Source of the DNA: Parus major
Taxonomy: Eukaryota; Chordata; Aves; Passeriformes; Paridae
Assembly: GCF_001522545.3 (NCBI RefSeq)
Contig: NC_031770.1
Span: 91,468,339-91,532,338 of the forward strand
DNA length: 64,000 nt
Reading direction: 5' to 3'
The position numbers and the translations under genes are program-made. The notes below the pieces were generated by a model, which was given only the letters and a program-made list of their open reading frames with translations, was not told where the DNA came from and searched no databases. Numbering within the stretch: position 1 is the first letter of the stretch; every line of letters starts with the position of its first letter. Positions 42,101 through 55,214 of this stretch are shown in pieces.

Positions 42101-45100
42101 AGTTTGTGTCCAGTACTCCTTCTCCATTTGGAAAAAAGGAAGTAAAAAAATTATACAACACTCTATATTAATTTCCTCAATAATATTAATTTAGGAGCTT
42201 AAAATATTTTTTGAATAGGAACAAACACAAGAATAAGGAACTAAAATGGAAATACTTTGGTTTACTTTTGGCAGGAGAGGACTAGTTGCTAGCGGGAGGG
42301 GATTATTCGGCATAAGTCTGGTTACTGAAATCATTGGAACAAGTCGTTCTTAAACAAACAAGCAAGCAATAAGACTAGACAGCTATTTATTTTATTTTAA
42401 ACAAATGGAAAGAAAAATCCTGAAAAATCCAAAACTCACTAAGTTTCTTGGTTGGCATACTTGAAAAAGAAGGGACTGTAAGTGTGGTGCTCTGGCTCGT
42501 ATGTGTGCTTCTATTGTACAAGCCATCTGAACTCTGGTAAGAGTGACAAGATCAATTTTTCATATATCAAAGCAACGTAAGTTTTAATTCACAGGATGGC
42601 AACCAAAAGTTTCATTCTGAAACGCTTTAATCTATCAGGAAATGAGTTTACCCAAAAATCCACATTGTTTCTAATAAAACAAGCAGTTGTTTGATTTCTG
42701 TCTGCACTGTCACAATATTTTCTGCTTTAGGCTTCTAACATGAAAGAAGTTCTCCTGCATATGCAAGAGATGTGTCAAAAAAAAAAATCTTCTCTAGTTT
42801 AATGCTTTTGAACTGAATTTTGATGCTCAATGCTAGAGGAGCTATAAAGTCAGTGAATTAACAAATTAACAAGAGCAAAACAGTATGGTTTCTCTAAGCC
42901 AGCATTTTATGTGACACATATTATTTTATTCAAGAAGCAACTTTTTATTGCCATATCAGCTTTTCTTTCATGTGTTTGAAGTCTTATGGTAAACCTGATT
43001 CATACTGAGAAGTCACATTCTTTTCTCAGTTCTACCAGATCTGGTTTTCAGCAGTTTGCAAATGCATCTGCAGTGCAGAACATCAGAGGCTACAATGAAA
43101 AGCTCTTATGTTGAGATTAAAAATAGAGCATGAAGGAGCATCAATATACATGCTTGTATATTACTCTGTAGTATCTATGGAATACACTAAAAATTTAATC
43201 CACATTTTAGAGTATGAAAGTTCAAAAGCACTTAAAATACAATAAATGATTGTAATTTCTGGTGTAGTCCTCAAACAGAAGTGCTATTGTGTAAGATGGT
43301 CTTGGTTTGACAAAGAATGAAGCATTTTGGAAAAGCAGAGCTTGAATCCCACACCACTGTTATACAAAACAGTACATGCCCTCAATTTCAGTCAGGTTTG
43401 CAAGAAAATATGTATTTTTTTTCTGTTTTTCGGTCTTTCAGTTCTTATTCTGCCAGTGTTTCTTGTCTTACTGTATGTATTGCATTTTAGCTTTGTTCAG
43501 AGCAGGCCATATGATTCCGTGTTTCTTATTTGGGACCAAAACAAGGTTGATAAAAGAGTTGTGTCTGTCATTGAAGAGTGTTTATGCAGTGTTCAGGCTT
43601 TTTCTAGATATGTCAGTCTTTCTTTTTCATACTTTCCTTTTTTTTTTTAAATTCTGTCATTACTTTCAAACTATCTGACTGTTACCATTTAAATCCAGCT
43701 CTTGTTCTCTCTGTATTTGAATTAGGCAACTGGGTTCCCACTTAGAAAGGCCTGGAAGAAGAGTAGATGACTGCAAGGAAAGATTAGCTCTCAGTTCAAC
43801 ATCTAAACCTGGATATTTATTGGTCGCTAGGAGTGGAGAGTTCTACACACACATCACACTTAAGAGTCTTAGGCTTTGTTAAATTTGGTGTGTATTTGGG
43901 AAGTATTGCTTAAACATATTTCTTTCAAACACCTTGAATCGCTGTTTCCCAAAGGACTCACATTTGCTCATTTTTAGTAGATGATGGAAGAGCGAAATGC
44001 ACATCCTTTACACAAAGGTCACTTTTGCAACAAATACAAGTTTTGAAGGTGGCACTAGTACATTCCCATGGAAAAGGTGATTTTTTTTTGGATTTTTTTT
44101 TTCTGTGGAGGGATGTGTTTTCTTTGTGGCTTTCTCAAAAGTGAATACAATCATAATTTCAATTTAATATAATTAAAACAAGAATAAAAAAAAATCCTAA
44201 GCAGATGTCTAAGAAAGTCCCAGCTGCCTCTATTTGAAAGTTAAGTACACATGAACAACAAAAAAAAGACATTTCTGAGCGACTTTAAAGCAATTGAAAA
44301 CATTAACCCTGCCAATAATATTTAACTGTTCTTTTTTCCTGATTTGCCATCCACTAAAGTACATGCCCTAAAATACATATTTAGACATCAGTCTTTAGAG
44401 AAGTAATATGCAACCTCACTGATGATCTCCTGAAATATTCACAATGAGTAAGATATTCAGGATGATAAATGCCACATTTATCCGCTAAAGGCATGGGAAC
44501 TCAAAATTCACCTTTTGAGGGAACCAATAAAGCATATATGTAGAATATAAGGAATGAAACAAAGACTGCTCATTTTCTTGGATAGCTTTATTTAGAGTTT
44601 AATAAAAATAAAAAGGTGTGAACTAGCTGTGTCGGTACAGAATAGTTTACTGCAGTCAAAAGTATAGTGTTTACATTATTTCCTCACTCACATATAAGCA
44701 CTTTCACCCATATGTAGACAAACATTTCTACAAGGTCTAAACCCCTATCATTCTCCCTGGTAAACAGTCATTTAGCTTGTTTCAGTGTGTGCTGGTGTGA
44801 GAGAACACAGTAGACTCTCTTTTCCTTCTTTGCTGCTTATTCTTACACCTTCTTTAATTAGTGAAAACTCTTCAGTAGACTCTTTGGCACTCATTTTGTT
44901 GGTAGAAGTTGCCTCAAGCCTTGCAATTCTGTTCTCTTTTCGAGTTTTGCTGCCTCTTGCTGACACTATATGGAAGAGGCACTCATAAGCTTTCTGAAAA
45001 AGACATCTAAGCTGGAACTAACAGGGGATATAGATAAAGAGAAAGCCTCTCTTGGTGAAGAAACTAATGTAATAAATATTGAGGAATCCATTCAGTGCCA

Positions 45101-45107
45101 GTAGCAG

Positions 45108-45615
45108 GTAAGCAAGATGCAGCTTGAGCTGCAGGTGGAGCTCTAGTGGTAGAGCCCCAAAAAAACTGGGCAAATACATTTTTCAAATAAAAGGCATGGG
45201 GACCTGTGACCCAGCCAGGGGACCGGACACTCAGAGACATGGCAAGAGCTGAGGACTGTGCTGGAACAGCCCAGAGGTTGGGATGTGAGGGTATAAAAGC
45301 CCTGGGAATTACTTTTTTCAGGGTCCCTCCTCAGACACATCAGGTCGAGATGATAATCTGTTGTTGCACAATGATGAAATTATTTTAAGGATCCAGGTCT
45401 GAGACTCTGCTGTGGGAAACCAGGGGTTGAACCAGTGGGAAAACCTGGTCTGACTGTGTGAGAGTTGGGTGTGCAGGGAGAGAAACAGGAACCTGTCGGA
45501 TCATTGGAGCTGCCCCCTGTGAAGGGGCTTCAGTCCCTGCTGTGAAAGTCTCTGGTGGTGGGAGTGTGACTGCCAGAGTGCGGCTCCTGTGTTTCCTTAA
45601 CAATAAAAATGTAAA
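45108..45615 (+). mobile_element. LTR-like repeat, copy 1 of a two-copy family
   Basis: This copy shares long segments with 59826-60400, such as 'gaaacctggtctgactg'-type text, 'tgtgaaggggct' and 'gtctctggtggtg'. A TATA box (TATAAAAG at 45292-45299) is followed at the far end by AATAAA (45602-45607), as in an LTR. A GC-rich region near 45480-45590 separates them. Ends are approximate and no target duplication was identified. It could be a solo LTR in sense orientation within the CSMD1 intron; the family name is unknown to me. Confidence 0.6.
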
Positions 45616-46951
45616 AACAGGAAAATTGTGCTTAATTCAGACAACAATTGTGTGTAATTCAGATGACAAAACCTTTTGGATGAAAATTGGAAAGAGATGT
45701 TAAGGGGATGTGACACAATTTGTTCTAACAGCAAGCTTATTAACACTTCATGCTTAAAATGCTGTTCTCTACCAACTAATAGAAAGAGCCCATCTGCTGC
45801 ACACCAGCTAATTAAAGCTCATAAGGAAAAATTCTTGGCAAAAGGAGAAGAGACAAATCTGCCCTGTTAGATGGAATTGGATTATGGTTTTGGAATTCTC
45901 CAGTTCTGTTGCAGCTATTTTGTATTCCATATCAACACATTATACATGTTAAATGCAAGTATAACAGTCCTATTACTCTACTTGGATTTCTACAGTTTAA
46001 AGCATTTCTAAGACGACTATTCTGTCTAGCAGTAAATATTTCAGCCCTCTTTCTCTTGACACTTTTTGTAATGACAGCATGATAATCATACATATCTAGG
46101 AAAAACATAGTCATTTTCTCTCATAAAAAGGAGAAACATCTCAATGAGTGACATTGTTTTTATTAAAGCCTTATAGTTTTTAAAGAAGTTATTACTTGTT
46201 TCTCACAAAAATATATTTGCATTATACTACATATATATTACATATATATACATTATATTACAATAATAGTTTTGGCAAAAGTCCAAGCTTAGTCCTAATT
46301 TTCACATTGTTGGGAATTTTTTATCCATGCCCATCAGCAGTTCTGGCTAATGGTATAGGTAATCTGTGTTTGAGAGAACAATAGAGTTATAATTTTTTTC
46401 TTTTATCTTTGATTTCTTGTATAGACAGAATGAAAGATTTGTTGAGATAGTTGGGTAATATTATGCAATTTAAACTGTTGCTTAAAGAGTTACACATTAT
46501 CTTGCTCTCCCTTAATAATAAGATAATTTTCTTTCTATTTCTTTTGTCTGTACAGTAGAGGCTGAAAACTCTTTAATTGACAGAGGCTCAGCTAGAATTC
46601 ATGGATGCCTCCTGAGCCCCTGCTGTGTTTTCCCACCCTTTGCAAATAACACTGCTGTGGGTAACAAATTCCCCTGGATTAGGGGAGTAGCAGGATTAGC
46701 TTTAATACTGGTGGGATGTCATCAAATCTCTGTAGCCAGTAATACACAGAGTACTCAAAAGTAATTATAGTTGTTAATGTTTAAAAGCTGTAGAAGTGGT
46801 CATATGAATAGGTTTAGCACATGGATTATATGAATGGCTCTTCATGGATACAGAAAACAAGAAAAAAGGACCAAAATATCTTTTACAAGAGTGTTAAAGG
46901 TCAAAACTTTTTCTGTTTTAAAGGGTCGATCTGTATAATATCAGATAACAG

Positions 46952-47014
46952 AGTCACTTCTTAGTTAAAAAGTCACTTCGTAGTTAAAAACTACTAGAAA
47001 AAGTAGTTTTTAAC
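46952..47014. repeat. 19-nt tandem duplication merging into a 12-bp hairpin
   Basis: The 19-nt unit 46952-46970 is repeated at 46971-46989 with one change. The second unit leads into gttaaaaactac (46983-46994), which pairs perfectly with 47003-47014 across an 8-nt loop. Confidence 0.85.
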
Positions 47015-48589
47015 ATAAAAAAAATATTTTCCTCTGTCATTATTCTAAAATGATGGTTGATTAAATTGGTTGTGCTAAAGCTTTAACTTTGGAAAAAAAA
47101 AATAAAATTCAGTCTAAAACATAAATTTATTATTGAGATTTACAGAGCACAGGATAGAGGGGCTTATGCTGAGAGCATTGAGTAGCCCTATCTGTCACAT
47201 TGTAATCAGCTGTATATTGAATTATATTTTTCCAAAGAAATTCAAATAAAACAAATACTATTCATACATACATATTAGAAATTAATTATTAAAGGGTTTT
47301 AACTTGTGGCCTTTTAAAAAAAAGTCAAATTCCATTTCATTTATTTGAATTCCATTTCTATTGATTTTAACTAGAAAAAAAATCCTCATAAAAGCTTAAC
47401 TATAATGGCTTGAATAGTTGTACAGTTATTTAGAATTCCCCATAGACAAAGGGCTGCACACCATTACCTGTAACTGTTCAGTTGAAGAAAAGCAACAACT
47501 TTGTATCCAAAAGAAAGGGCTTTTGGGACCTCATGAAACAATATACATGCAGTATCAGTACAAAATATGTGCCCCTTGTTTCTCACAGTTATACCTTGCT
47601 GTCATAAAGCAGAGAAGCTCAGTTTTCAATACAATGGTGATTGCATCAAAGATTCACAGCGTGTTTACAACAGAGAAAAAATATCTCACAACTCCCCCAC
47701 CCCCACCAAAAAAATACCCTAACCAAAACAAAACAAAAAAACCCACCTGATACCTGAGTAGAAATTATGGTTTGAAGGAAATAATCTGGCAGCAATAAGT
47801 CTTTTCTTAAATACATGTTTATATTCTTCACAAAATGGAGCACTTCTGAGAAAGATGGCAAAATAGAAGAAAATTATTAATTGAGATGTTAAGACTAAAA
47901 ATTGATGTTGTAGTTCACATGCTTAATTTTTGACATGGGATCTTTGTTAGCCTGTGTCTTATAACAGAAAAATGTTGGCAAAATTGATGTTATATGTACA
48001 ACACTAGTTTCTATGCCAAAGCTGCGTTCAACAGGGAATACTACAGAGAGTGTTATTTTGTGACAGTCATGTAGTGGACCCTTGTTTTAAATATATAAGG
48101 AGTAAAAATGCTTATGAAGAAGAGAAGTAAAAATACCTGATATTAGAACCCTTCCACAGAATTGAAAAAGCAAAGATGACTTAAAATCTCTCCTATTAAT
48201 ACTGTTTAAGTAAAAAGATTAGTTTACATAATGATAATTTAAACTTGTGGGTCATAAGAATTGCTGAGGCCTCTGTGATGCTTATCTTTGGGTTGCAGAG
48301 TCCAAATGAACATAGTATGTGTATGTACTACAAGTTGACTATTACTTTTCATCAAACTGAAATTTTCCATTTTTGATTGTACTGTTCCCTGGAATATAGT
48401 ATGTTACAGAGTAATATTTTAGATTTTCTTACATAATTGATTCTATTTACCCTAAAGATATTTATTTAAAAACATATTAGAGCTGAACAAAAGATTTTGG
48501 TGCCACTCCTCCTGAGACAATGTCCTAACCAGCATTACATTATAAGCAAATATTAAGATGGGCTAAACCATCATTGAATTACTGTAAAG

Positions 48590-49528
48590 TCTACCTGAAC
48601 TTCAGTAAATCTTTCAATACTGTCTCCCATGGACAGTCCATTAGCAGCCCATGCCTCTGAAGGTACACTCTTCACTGTCTGGGCTCAGAGAGTGGTGGTG
48701 GCTGACAACCAGCTGGCAGCCAGTCACAAGTGGTGTCCCAGGGTTTAGTATTGAGGCCAATCCTGTTTAATATCTTCATTGATTATCTGGGTGAGAGGAT
48801 CAAGTGCTTTGCAGACAACACCATATTGGGCTGGAGTGTTGACTGAGGGATCTGAACAGTCTGGACCAACGGTCTGAAGTTCAACAAGACCAAGTGCCAG
48901 GTCATGCACTTGGGTCACAACAACCCCTGCGGTGCTACAGGCTGGAGGCAGAGTGGTTGGCAAAGCTGCCAGTCAGAAAAGGACCTGGGGCTGCTGGTCC
49001 TCAGCCAGTTGAACATGAGACAGTGTGTGCCCAAGTGGCACATAAGGCCAGTGACATTCTGGCTTGTATCAGAAATAGCAGTGTGTCCAGAGGAGAAGAA
49101 CAACAAGGCTGATGATATGTCCAGAGAATGAGTCATATGAGGAGCAGCTGAGGGGGATGGGGTTGTTTAGCCTGTAGAAAAAGAAGCTCAGGAGAGACCT
49201 TAACACTGTCCACAACTTACTGAAAGGAGGCTGGAGCCAGGTGGGAGTCAGTTTCTTCTCCCAGGCAACCAGCACTAGGACAAGAGGAAATGGGCACAAG
49301 CGGTTCCAGGGGAGATTCAGGTCAAACATCAGGAAGAATTTGTTCATGAAAGAGAATTTGGGCACTGGAATGGTCTTCCCAGGGAGGTAGTGGAGTCACC
49401 ATCCCTGGAAATGACTGAATATGGCATTTAGTGCTATGGTTGAGTTGACAAGGTGTAGTTCAGTCAAAGATTCAACTGAATGATCCTGGAGATCTTTCTC
49501 TAACATTTATGATTCTATGACTCTATAA
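48590..49528 (+). mobile_element. CR1 LINE fragment with decayed reverse-transcriptase end
   Basis: This is the longest CR1 copy here, about 940 nt. Its 5' end still recalls the reverse-transcriptase Asp-Phe-x-Lys-Ala-Phe-Asp motif region (cttcagtaaatctttcaata), now with an in-frame stop. It goes on through 'gtcccagggtttagtattga' and 'tttaatatcttcattgatta', which correspond to the conserved RT segment after the catalytic motif. It finishes with the 3' untranslated part and the tail 'gattctatgactctat'. Frameshifts and stops make it non-functional. It is sense-oriented in the CSMD1 intron. Confidence 0.92.
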
Positions 49529-49639
49529 AATGAACATGTAGGAGCTGAACTTCTTAGTATTTTTGCCTATCACTTTTGCTTTCTTGTATGCACAAAGATA
49601 TTTATGTAGAGTTGCTTTTTTGGGTTTTTTTTAGTTTGC

Positions 49640-49927
49640 TTCTTTTCTCTGAAGAAGCCTTGCACATACCTTGTGTTGGGGGTTAGGTGTCTCTCCTTTT
49701 GTTCCTTCTCACCTATAGAATTTTCCCCATTAATTGCAGGGAAACCTGACTGATAGTACTTATTGGGTGCTTGACAAAATAGAGTTTGGCTGGGCCCAGG
49801 GGGAAAGGGGGCAGGTAAAATGGAGGGTGGGGGCAGCTGCTAGTGGGCTCGTTTCTTTGGCTTCAGAGTAGGACACACTCAGAGATGTTGTTCCTTGGGG
49901 AAAGGAATTCACCATAACCCAGACAAC
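49640..49927. repeat. Unidentified GC-rich segment left of the first gap
   Basis: This 290-nt stretch ('gggcccagggggaaaggggg' and similar) is much GC-richer than its surroundings. It lies just downstream of a CR1 copy and runs into the TTC/TTCTCC microsatellite and the gap. The style recalls an LTR start (TG at 49672), but the gap hides the rest, so no family can be given. Confidence 0.3.
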
Positions 49928-50075
49928 TGCTGTTGCTGCTGCTTCTTCTTCTTCTCCTCTTCTTCTTCTTCTTCTTTTTCTTCTCCTTCTCCTTCTCCTT
50001 CTCCTTCTCCTTCTCCTTCTCCTTCTCCTTCTCCTTCTCCTTCTCCTTCTCCTTCTCCTTCTCCTTCTCCTTCTC
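49928..50075. repeat. Polypyrimidine microsatellite, TTC then TTCTCC units
   Basis: It begins as CTG/CTT triplets, becomes TTC-rich, and from 49981 is a pure (TTCTCC) array of at least 95 nt that is cut off by the assembly gap. All + strand bases from about 49940 are pyrimidines. True length is unknown. Confidence 0.97.
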
Positions 50076-50565
50076 NNNNNNNNNNNNNNNNNNNNNNNNN
50101 NNNNNNNNNNNNNNNNNNNNNNNNNNNNNNNNNNNNNNNNNNNNNNNNNNNNNNNNNNNNNNNNNNNNNNNNNNNNNNNNNNNNNNNNNNNNNNNNNNNN
50201 NNNNNNNNNNNNNNNNNNNNNNNNNNNNNNNNNNNNNNNNNNNNNNNNNNNNNNNNNNNNNNNNNNNNNNNNNNNNNNNNNNNNNNNNNNNNNNNNNNNN
50301 NNNNNNNNNNNNNNNNNNNNNNNNNNNNNNNNNNNNNNNNNNNNNNNNNNNNNNNNNNNNNNNNNNNNNNNNNNNNNNNNNNNNNNNNNNNNNNNNNNNN
50401 NNNNNNNNNNNNNNNNNNNNNNNNNNNNNNNNNNNNNNNNNNNNNNNNNNNNNNNNNNNNNNNNNNNNNNNNNNNNNNNNNNNNNNNNNNNNNNNNNNNN
50501 NNNNNNNNNNNNNNNNNNNNNNNNNNNNNNNNNNNNNNNNNNNNNNNNNNNNNNNNNNNNNNNNN
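50076..50565. other. Assembly gap, 490 N
   Basis: This is a run of undetermined bases beginning inside the TTCTCC array. Any open frame drawn across it is an artefact. Confidence 0.99.
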
Positions 50566-50849
50566 AGACACCCTGGGAAACCATAACTTTAAAAACACAC
50601 CTCTTTAGTATATATGAGAAAAGTAGAAGAAAAAGAGTCTGCTGTCTAAAAAGTTACAGTTAAAAACAGCACATTATGAGTTTTAAAGAATGATAGTTGT
50701 ACATTCTAATGAAGTCTTCTAATATTTTTGATGCCTTCTATTTGCTTAGTGAATGAAGAGTAATTGAGCAAAGTTATCAAAAGTCATGAAGGAACAATTT
50801 CTAATTCTTTATCTTAATTTACTAAAAGCTTATATAGCTGAAAAGTATC

Positions 50850-50876
50850 ATTTGTCCAATCATAAATTGGACAAAT
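50850..50876. repeat. Perfect 11-bp inverted repeat with 5-nt loop
   Basis: atttgtccaat (50850-50860) is complementary to attggacaaat (50866-50876). It is a compact hairpin in non-coding DNA; function unknown. Confidence 0.85.
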
Positions 50877-51285
50877 TTAAAGAAATTAAAGTAATTTAAA
50901 GAAAATTACTTTTTCTTCTTTTTTTTTTCCTCACTACTGTTATTAGAAATTTCTCTAGGTATTTAACTAATTAAAAATTATCTCCTTTAACAAGAATGTT
51001 AAATTCCATTGGTTTTAAATCTTCAGAATAACAAATAAAAGAGACAGGGAGTTGCAATGGGATTTTTTTTTTCCTCATCTTTGTAATGTACCTTCTTTTA
51101 TTCCCATAAAATTTTAGACCTTTAGATACTTTTACAAGTTAGAAAAATGCAAGAATAGGTATACTTTACTAAAGGACACTTGTATCTGATAGAAACATCT
51201 TAAACATAGAGAGGTCTGAAGAGAAAGTTCAATTTTTTTGCTCTCTCTCCAAACATAAGATGTAATTTTCATTTATATGTGCTAT

Positions 51286-51380
51286 TTATAATGATATATA
51301 AAATTATATATATATATATTATGAAATATTATAATATATATAATATAATATATTATATATATTATGAAATTATAAAATAT
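51286..51380. repeat. AT-dinucleotide-rich low-complexity tract
   Basis: This is a stretch of nearly pure A/T with TATATA runs and near-palindromic ATTATAATATATAAT motifs. It can form alternative secondary structure; no function is indicated. Confidence 0.85.
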
Positions 51381-52700
51381 TTTTATGTGTTTGAATCAAG
51401 CTATAGTCAAATATATGCTGATTCTTAGTTTTTGTTCTCAGCAATTTTAATATTCAATGCCATAATATAGTACTTCTGACTTTAGGGTGCAGTGTCATTG
51501 AAAAATTATGCTGGTGTCTAGCACAGTCAAACTATTTTACTGAAAGGCAAATCGTGGAAGAGTTTCTGTACTTTGATAGGTTATCTCTAACTGTGATCAG
51601 TCATTGAAAATGTTGAGTTTATTTTATTTGAAAAATGGTTTTCCTCCACCTGGAACCATGAAAAGTTTTGATCTATGTACAGATTGTGTGTGTAGTGTTG
51701 AGAGATGATTATTCGTTGGAGAAAGTCACTTTACCTTGTTCTATCATGAAATGACAGTTTGTGTAAGGGATTTTTTCAGCATCCAGTGAATAGGGTCAAT
51801 AATCCAACATTGCCTGAAAATACAAAGATCTATAGTATTTTTCAGCCTTCTACATTTGCTTTCTAACTTTTGATCTTGCATCTGGCTTTAGTCAATATTT
51901 CTCCTTTGCCTTTGAGTACTACATTTTATTATAGAAAAATGTGTAACCGTGCTGTAATTTCAAAATTGCATTGAATCATTGTGCTCAGTGGGAGGTTTAG
52001 TGCATTTCTGTGGAGCAGAACTGTTTCTGTTGTATATTTGCAATTAATGAAGAGAAACCAAATTAAAATGAGACCGGTGTGGGCAATAAAAACTCTCCTA
52101 CCTGTGTACTAACTCACTAAGATTGCTGTTCTGAAAGATCTGTTCTGGAGGTGCTGAATTAACAAGGAGACAATTCTGAAACTGAGGGTCATTGTGTAAC
52201 TTTGAGGGAAGGTCACCGTGTCCTCCTTTTACATGGTCATTGCTACTTCCCACTAATGATAGTGATGTGAACCTGTGAGAAATAGTAGTACTTTTTAATC
52301 CAAAAGAGTAAGGTCAAAACAGATGAAAAATATTCTGAGATGATGAGCTATTAAATTAATTTGCTGCTTCTCTTTGATGACCCAGTTTTAAGCTCTCTTT
52401 CGTTTTTAAAAGAACAGGGATAGAGTATTCTCCCATCTAATGCTGGCTTTGGTTGCTGGTTTGAAGCTGAGAGTCATAATTTTACAACCTTCTACTTTTT
52501 TAACAAGTAAATGCTGTCAGTTTGTAGAATGTTTTGGTCCTGTGTTTCTTAGTGAGATGATAACTAACACGAGAGGACAGAGTGACTTTGCTTCTTCCTT
52601 TTCTTTTGCCCAGGTTATTGACATAGAACAAGATGAGAAGATCAGATATTTTTTCTGTTCAATGTTTGAAAAAGCATGGAATGAATAATACCATTCTACT

Positions 52701-52713
52701 AAATAATTATTAT

Positions 52714-52773
<60 letters not shown>

Positions 52774-52800
52774 TATTATTATTATTATTATTATTAATAT
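52701..52800. repeat. AAT/ATT microsatellite with inverted halves
   Basis: The array changes from a few ATT units to a long AAT run and back to ATT before the second gap. The AAT and ATT blocks are complementary and can fold on each other. Array length is cut off by the gap. Confidence 0.95.
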
Positions 52801-52900
52801 NNNNNNNNNNNNNNNNNNNNNNNNNNNNNNNNNNNNNNNNNNNNNNNNNNNNNNNNNNNNNNNNNNNNNNNNNNNNNNNNNNNNNNNNNNNNNNNNNNNN
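52801..52900. other. Assembly gap, exactly 100 N
   Basis: A gap of exactly 100 N is the usual placeholder for unknown size, so true distances across it cannot be trusted. Confidence 0.98.
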
Positions 52901-55214
52901 ATTTCTGCTCTGAAATAATAGTCAGTTTAAAGTTCTTAACAATGGAATTGTTTTTAATTTCAGATTGATTATTTTAGTTATATAAGTTTTATCACATAAC
53001 TGAAGTAACACTATGGATATTGACTAACACTATGGAATGTGACTAATTGAAGTCACATTCAAGCAAAAATCAAATTGCCCCTGTCTGCAAATATTGCCCT
53101 TTTCCAAGAAATAAAACATACATTCACATAGGCCTTATTTTAGCTTACTTTATTTGTAGTATAGGATAGAGAAAAATGTGTCAAAAAAGTCATGCAGGGT
53201 CAGCTGATTTAATATAAAACTGGATATATTCCATGTATTATTAACATACTTGGTATTTTAATTCAACAAGTGTTTATTCAAATTGGTATTGAACCATTAA
53301 AAATCCAGAAAAAAAAAAGAGCAGAAAAAATCAGAAATAAAAAAAACCAAATATAGCTTACAATGCAAATTAAAAGACAGCTAATACATCTTCACACTTT
53401 CTTTAGATCCCACTTACAATTTATTCTTGGTTAGATGGATGAAAACCCATTCTAAATACTTTTCCTAAGAGGAAAAGGTCATCAGATCATAGTGTACTAC
53501 TGACCATTGAGCGAATTTTTGATACACATAACTTCACTCAGTGGATTTTAGAAACTTTTGATCATCTCCAAAGTCACTCCTGCTCACAGAGAAAGCTCAG
53601 AAATATCTAAAAGCTGAACTCTAAACTCATCCAGCTACCATTGAAACCAGAGGCAAATTGGTCACAAAGCAATAAGCTTGAGCTGAATATCCTTGTTTGA
53701 TTTTTTTTGGTACCAAAGACCATGCTAAAACAGTCAGACTGGTTTCAGGATTTGAATTACTATTTAAAGATTATTTTCTGTATCATACACCATGCTTTGT
53801 CAGATGTCTTTGTAAATGCTCTGGATAAATACAGCATTGCAAAGTGTAGATTTGTAAAAAATCAGACAAAGAAAAATGTCTAACCTCTGAAAGAATCCTT
53901 GATGACTTTCCAGTCATCAATTTTTCTGTAATTTCATCCATGGAGGTTTTCATTCTATACTCCTACATGACAATAACCCCAAGCATGTGTTTCTTTACCT
54001 TTTGTCAAAATGGATGAGAATTAAAATTTTGAATGTAGATAATAGTAAATTCACATTAATATTAAACATTCAGAAAAAAAAAAAAAAAGAATGATCAAAT
54101 TTATATTCATTCTTTTATGGGTTATCAAAATTATTTGTAATTCATAGTATTTATCCCATTACTGACTTTATACAAACTGCAAGAACAAAGTTGTCAGACT
54201 TGCTTTGTCTGGGCTTTTCTTGACCTGCCTGGAGATTGCTTTTAACTTTTTTAGCTACAACAGTAGTAGTCTACTGCTCAGGTGACTACTGTCTAAACTA
54301 TTCTCTTTTCATCTTTTTACATCATGTATGTCTGCATGATATATGATTGTTATACCATTTTTTATATTTTCCAATTGCATGGTAATAATAATTGGCTGTG
54401 GAAAAATAAATCTAACATGTAACACAAAAAGAAAAAGTAGGCACTGGAATATGTGTATAACAATTTTAATTGCATTATTATAGACTTTTCCTGCCTTGGT
54501 TTGTTGATTGGTTGTTGTTTGGGTTTTTTCAATTGGTGCCAAAATTACAAAATTAGTATTTCAAATGCACTAACAATGAATTACTGATTTTTGAAGTGTT
54601 TTTCTTGGGTACATATGAACCAAAGAATTTGAAGTGGAACTGATGCCTCAATTTAAGGCGACAGTAAATCTAAATCCTTGGACATGTTTATTCATATATA
54701 TGTCCCCATATCACTTAAATTAGTTCTTCACTTTTAATTCAGTGTATCCATGATTTTCTTGACCAAGAGCTAATTTCATTTTGTGGGGATGCCTCCATGT
54801 CCCTAGGCTTCAATACTTCTGCATTGAAACTGTATCATCTAATACTTCCATGAAGCATAATCCAGTAAAGCTGCAGGTGATGTTGAACCATGTACACAGT
54901 TAGTCCTAAAAATGTCTCTTTCATAGCTTTCTGAGGGTATATAATCATAATTTAAATGCTCAGGAAACACAGCATTTGGCTCTGTCAGTACGAACTGATG
55001 TATAAATTCTTTGGTCAAATTCTTTTCTTATTAGAGTTTAAAAATATCAAGTATGAGTGTTCAATATCCCATTTTGTATCTAAATACAAAAAAAAAAAAA
55101 AAAAGGGGGGAGGGCTTATGAACTTTCAGAATTGTGAAACCTCAAACTCAAAATATATGCAATGCTAAGGTATAATATACATAAAGCCTTAATTTCTATT
55201 CTTCATCGAGGTCA

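Noticed and set aside
43327..43678. Overlapping 100- and 107-codon frames rich in Phe and Leu
   Set aside because: A T-rich stretch gives hydrophobic residues in two frames at once, a typical by-product of composition and not evidence of a membrane protein.
49760..50608. Open frames of 217-274 codons on both strands
   Set aside because: They run through 490 undetermined bases and a TTCTCC repeat, which encodes Ser-Pro, Phe-Ser or Glu-Gly/Arg-Arg strings. They are artefacts.
52440..52688. Possible exon after a T/C tract and CAG at about 52613
   Set aside because: The peptide matches no CSMD1 segment or other family, and no donor fits its frame; likely a chance acceptor-like motif.
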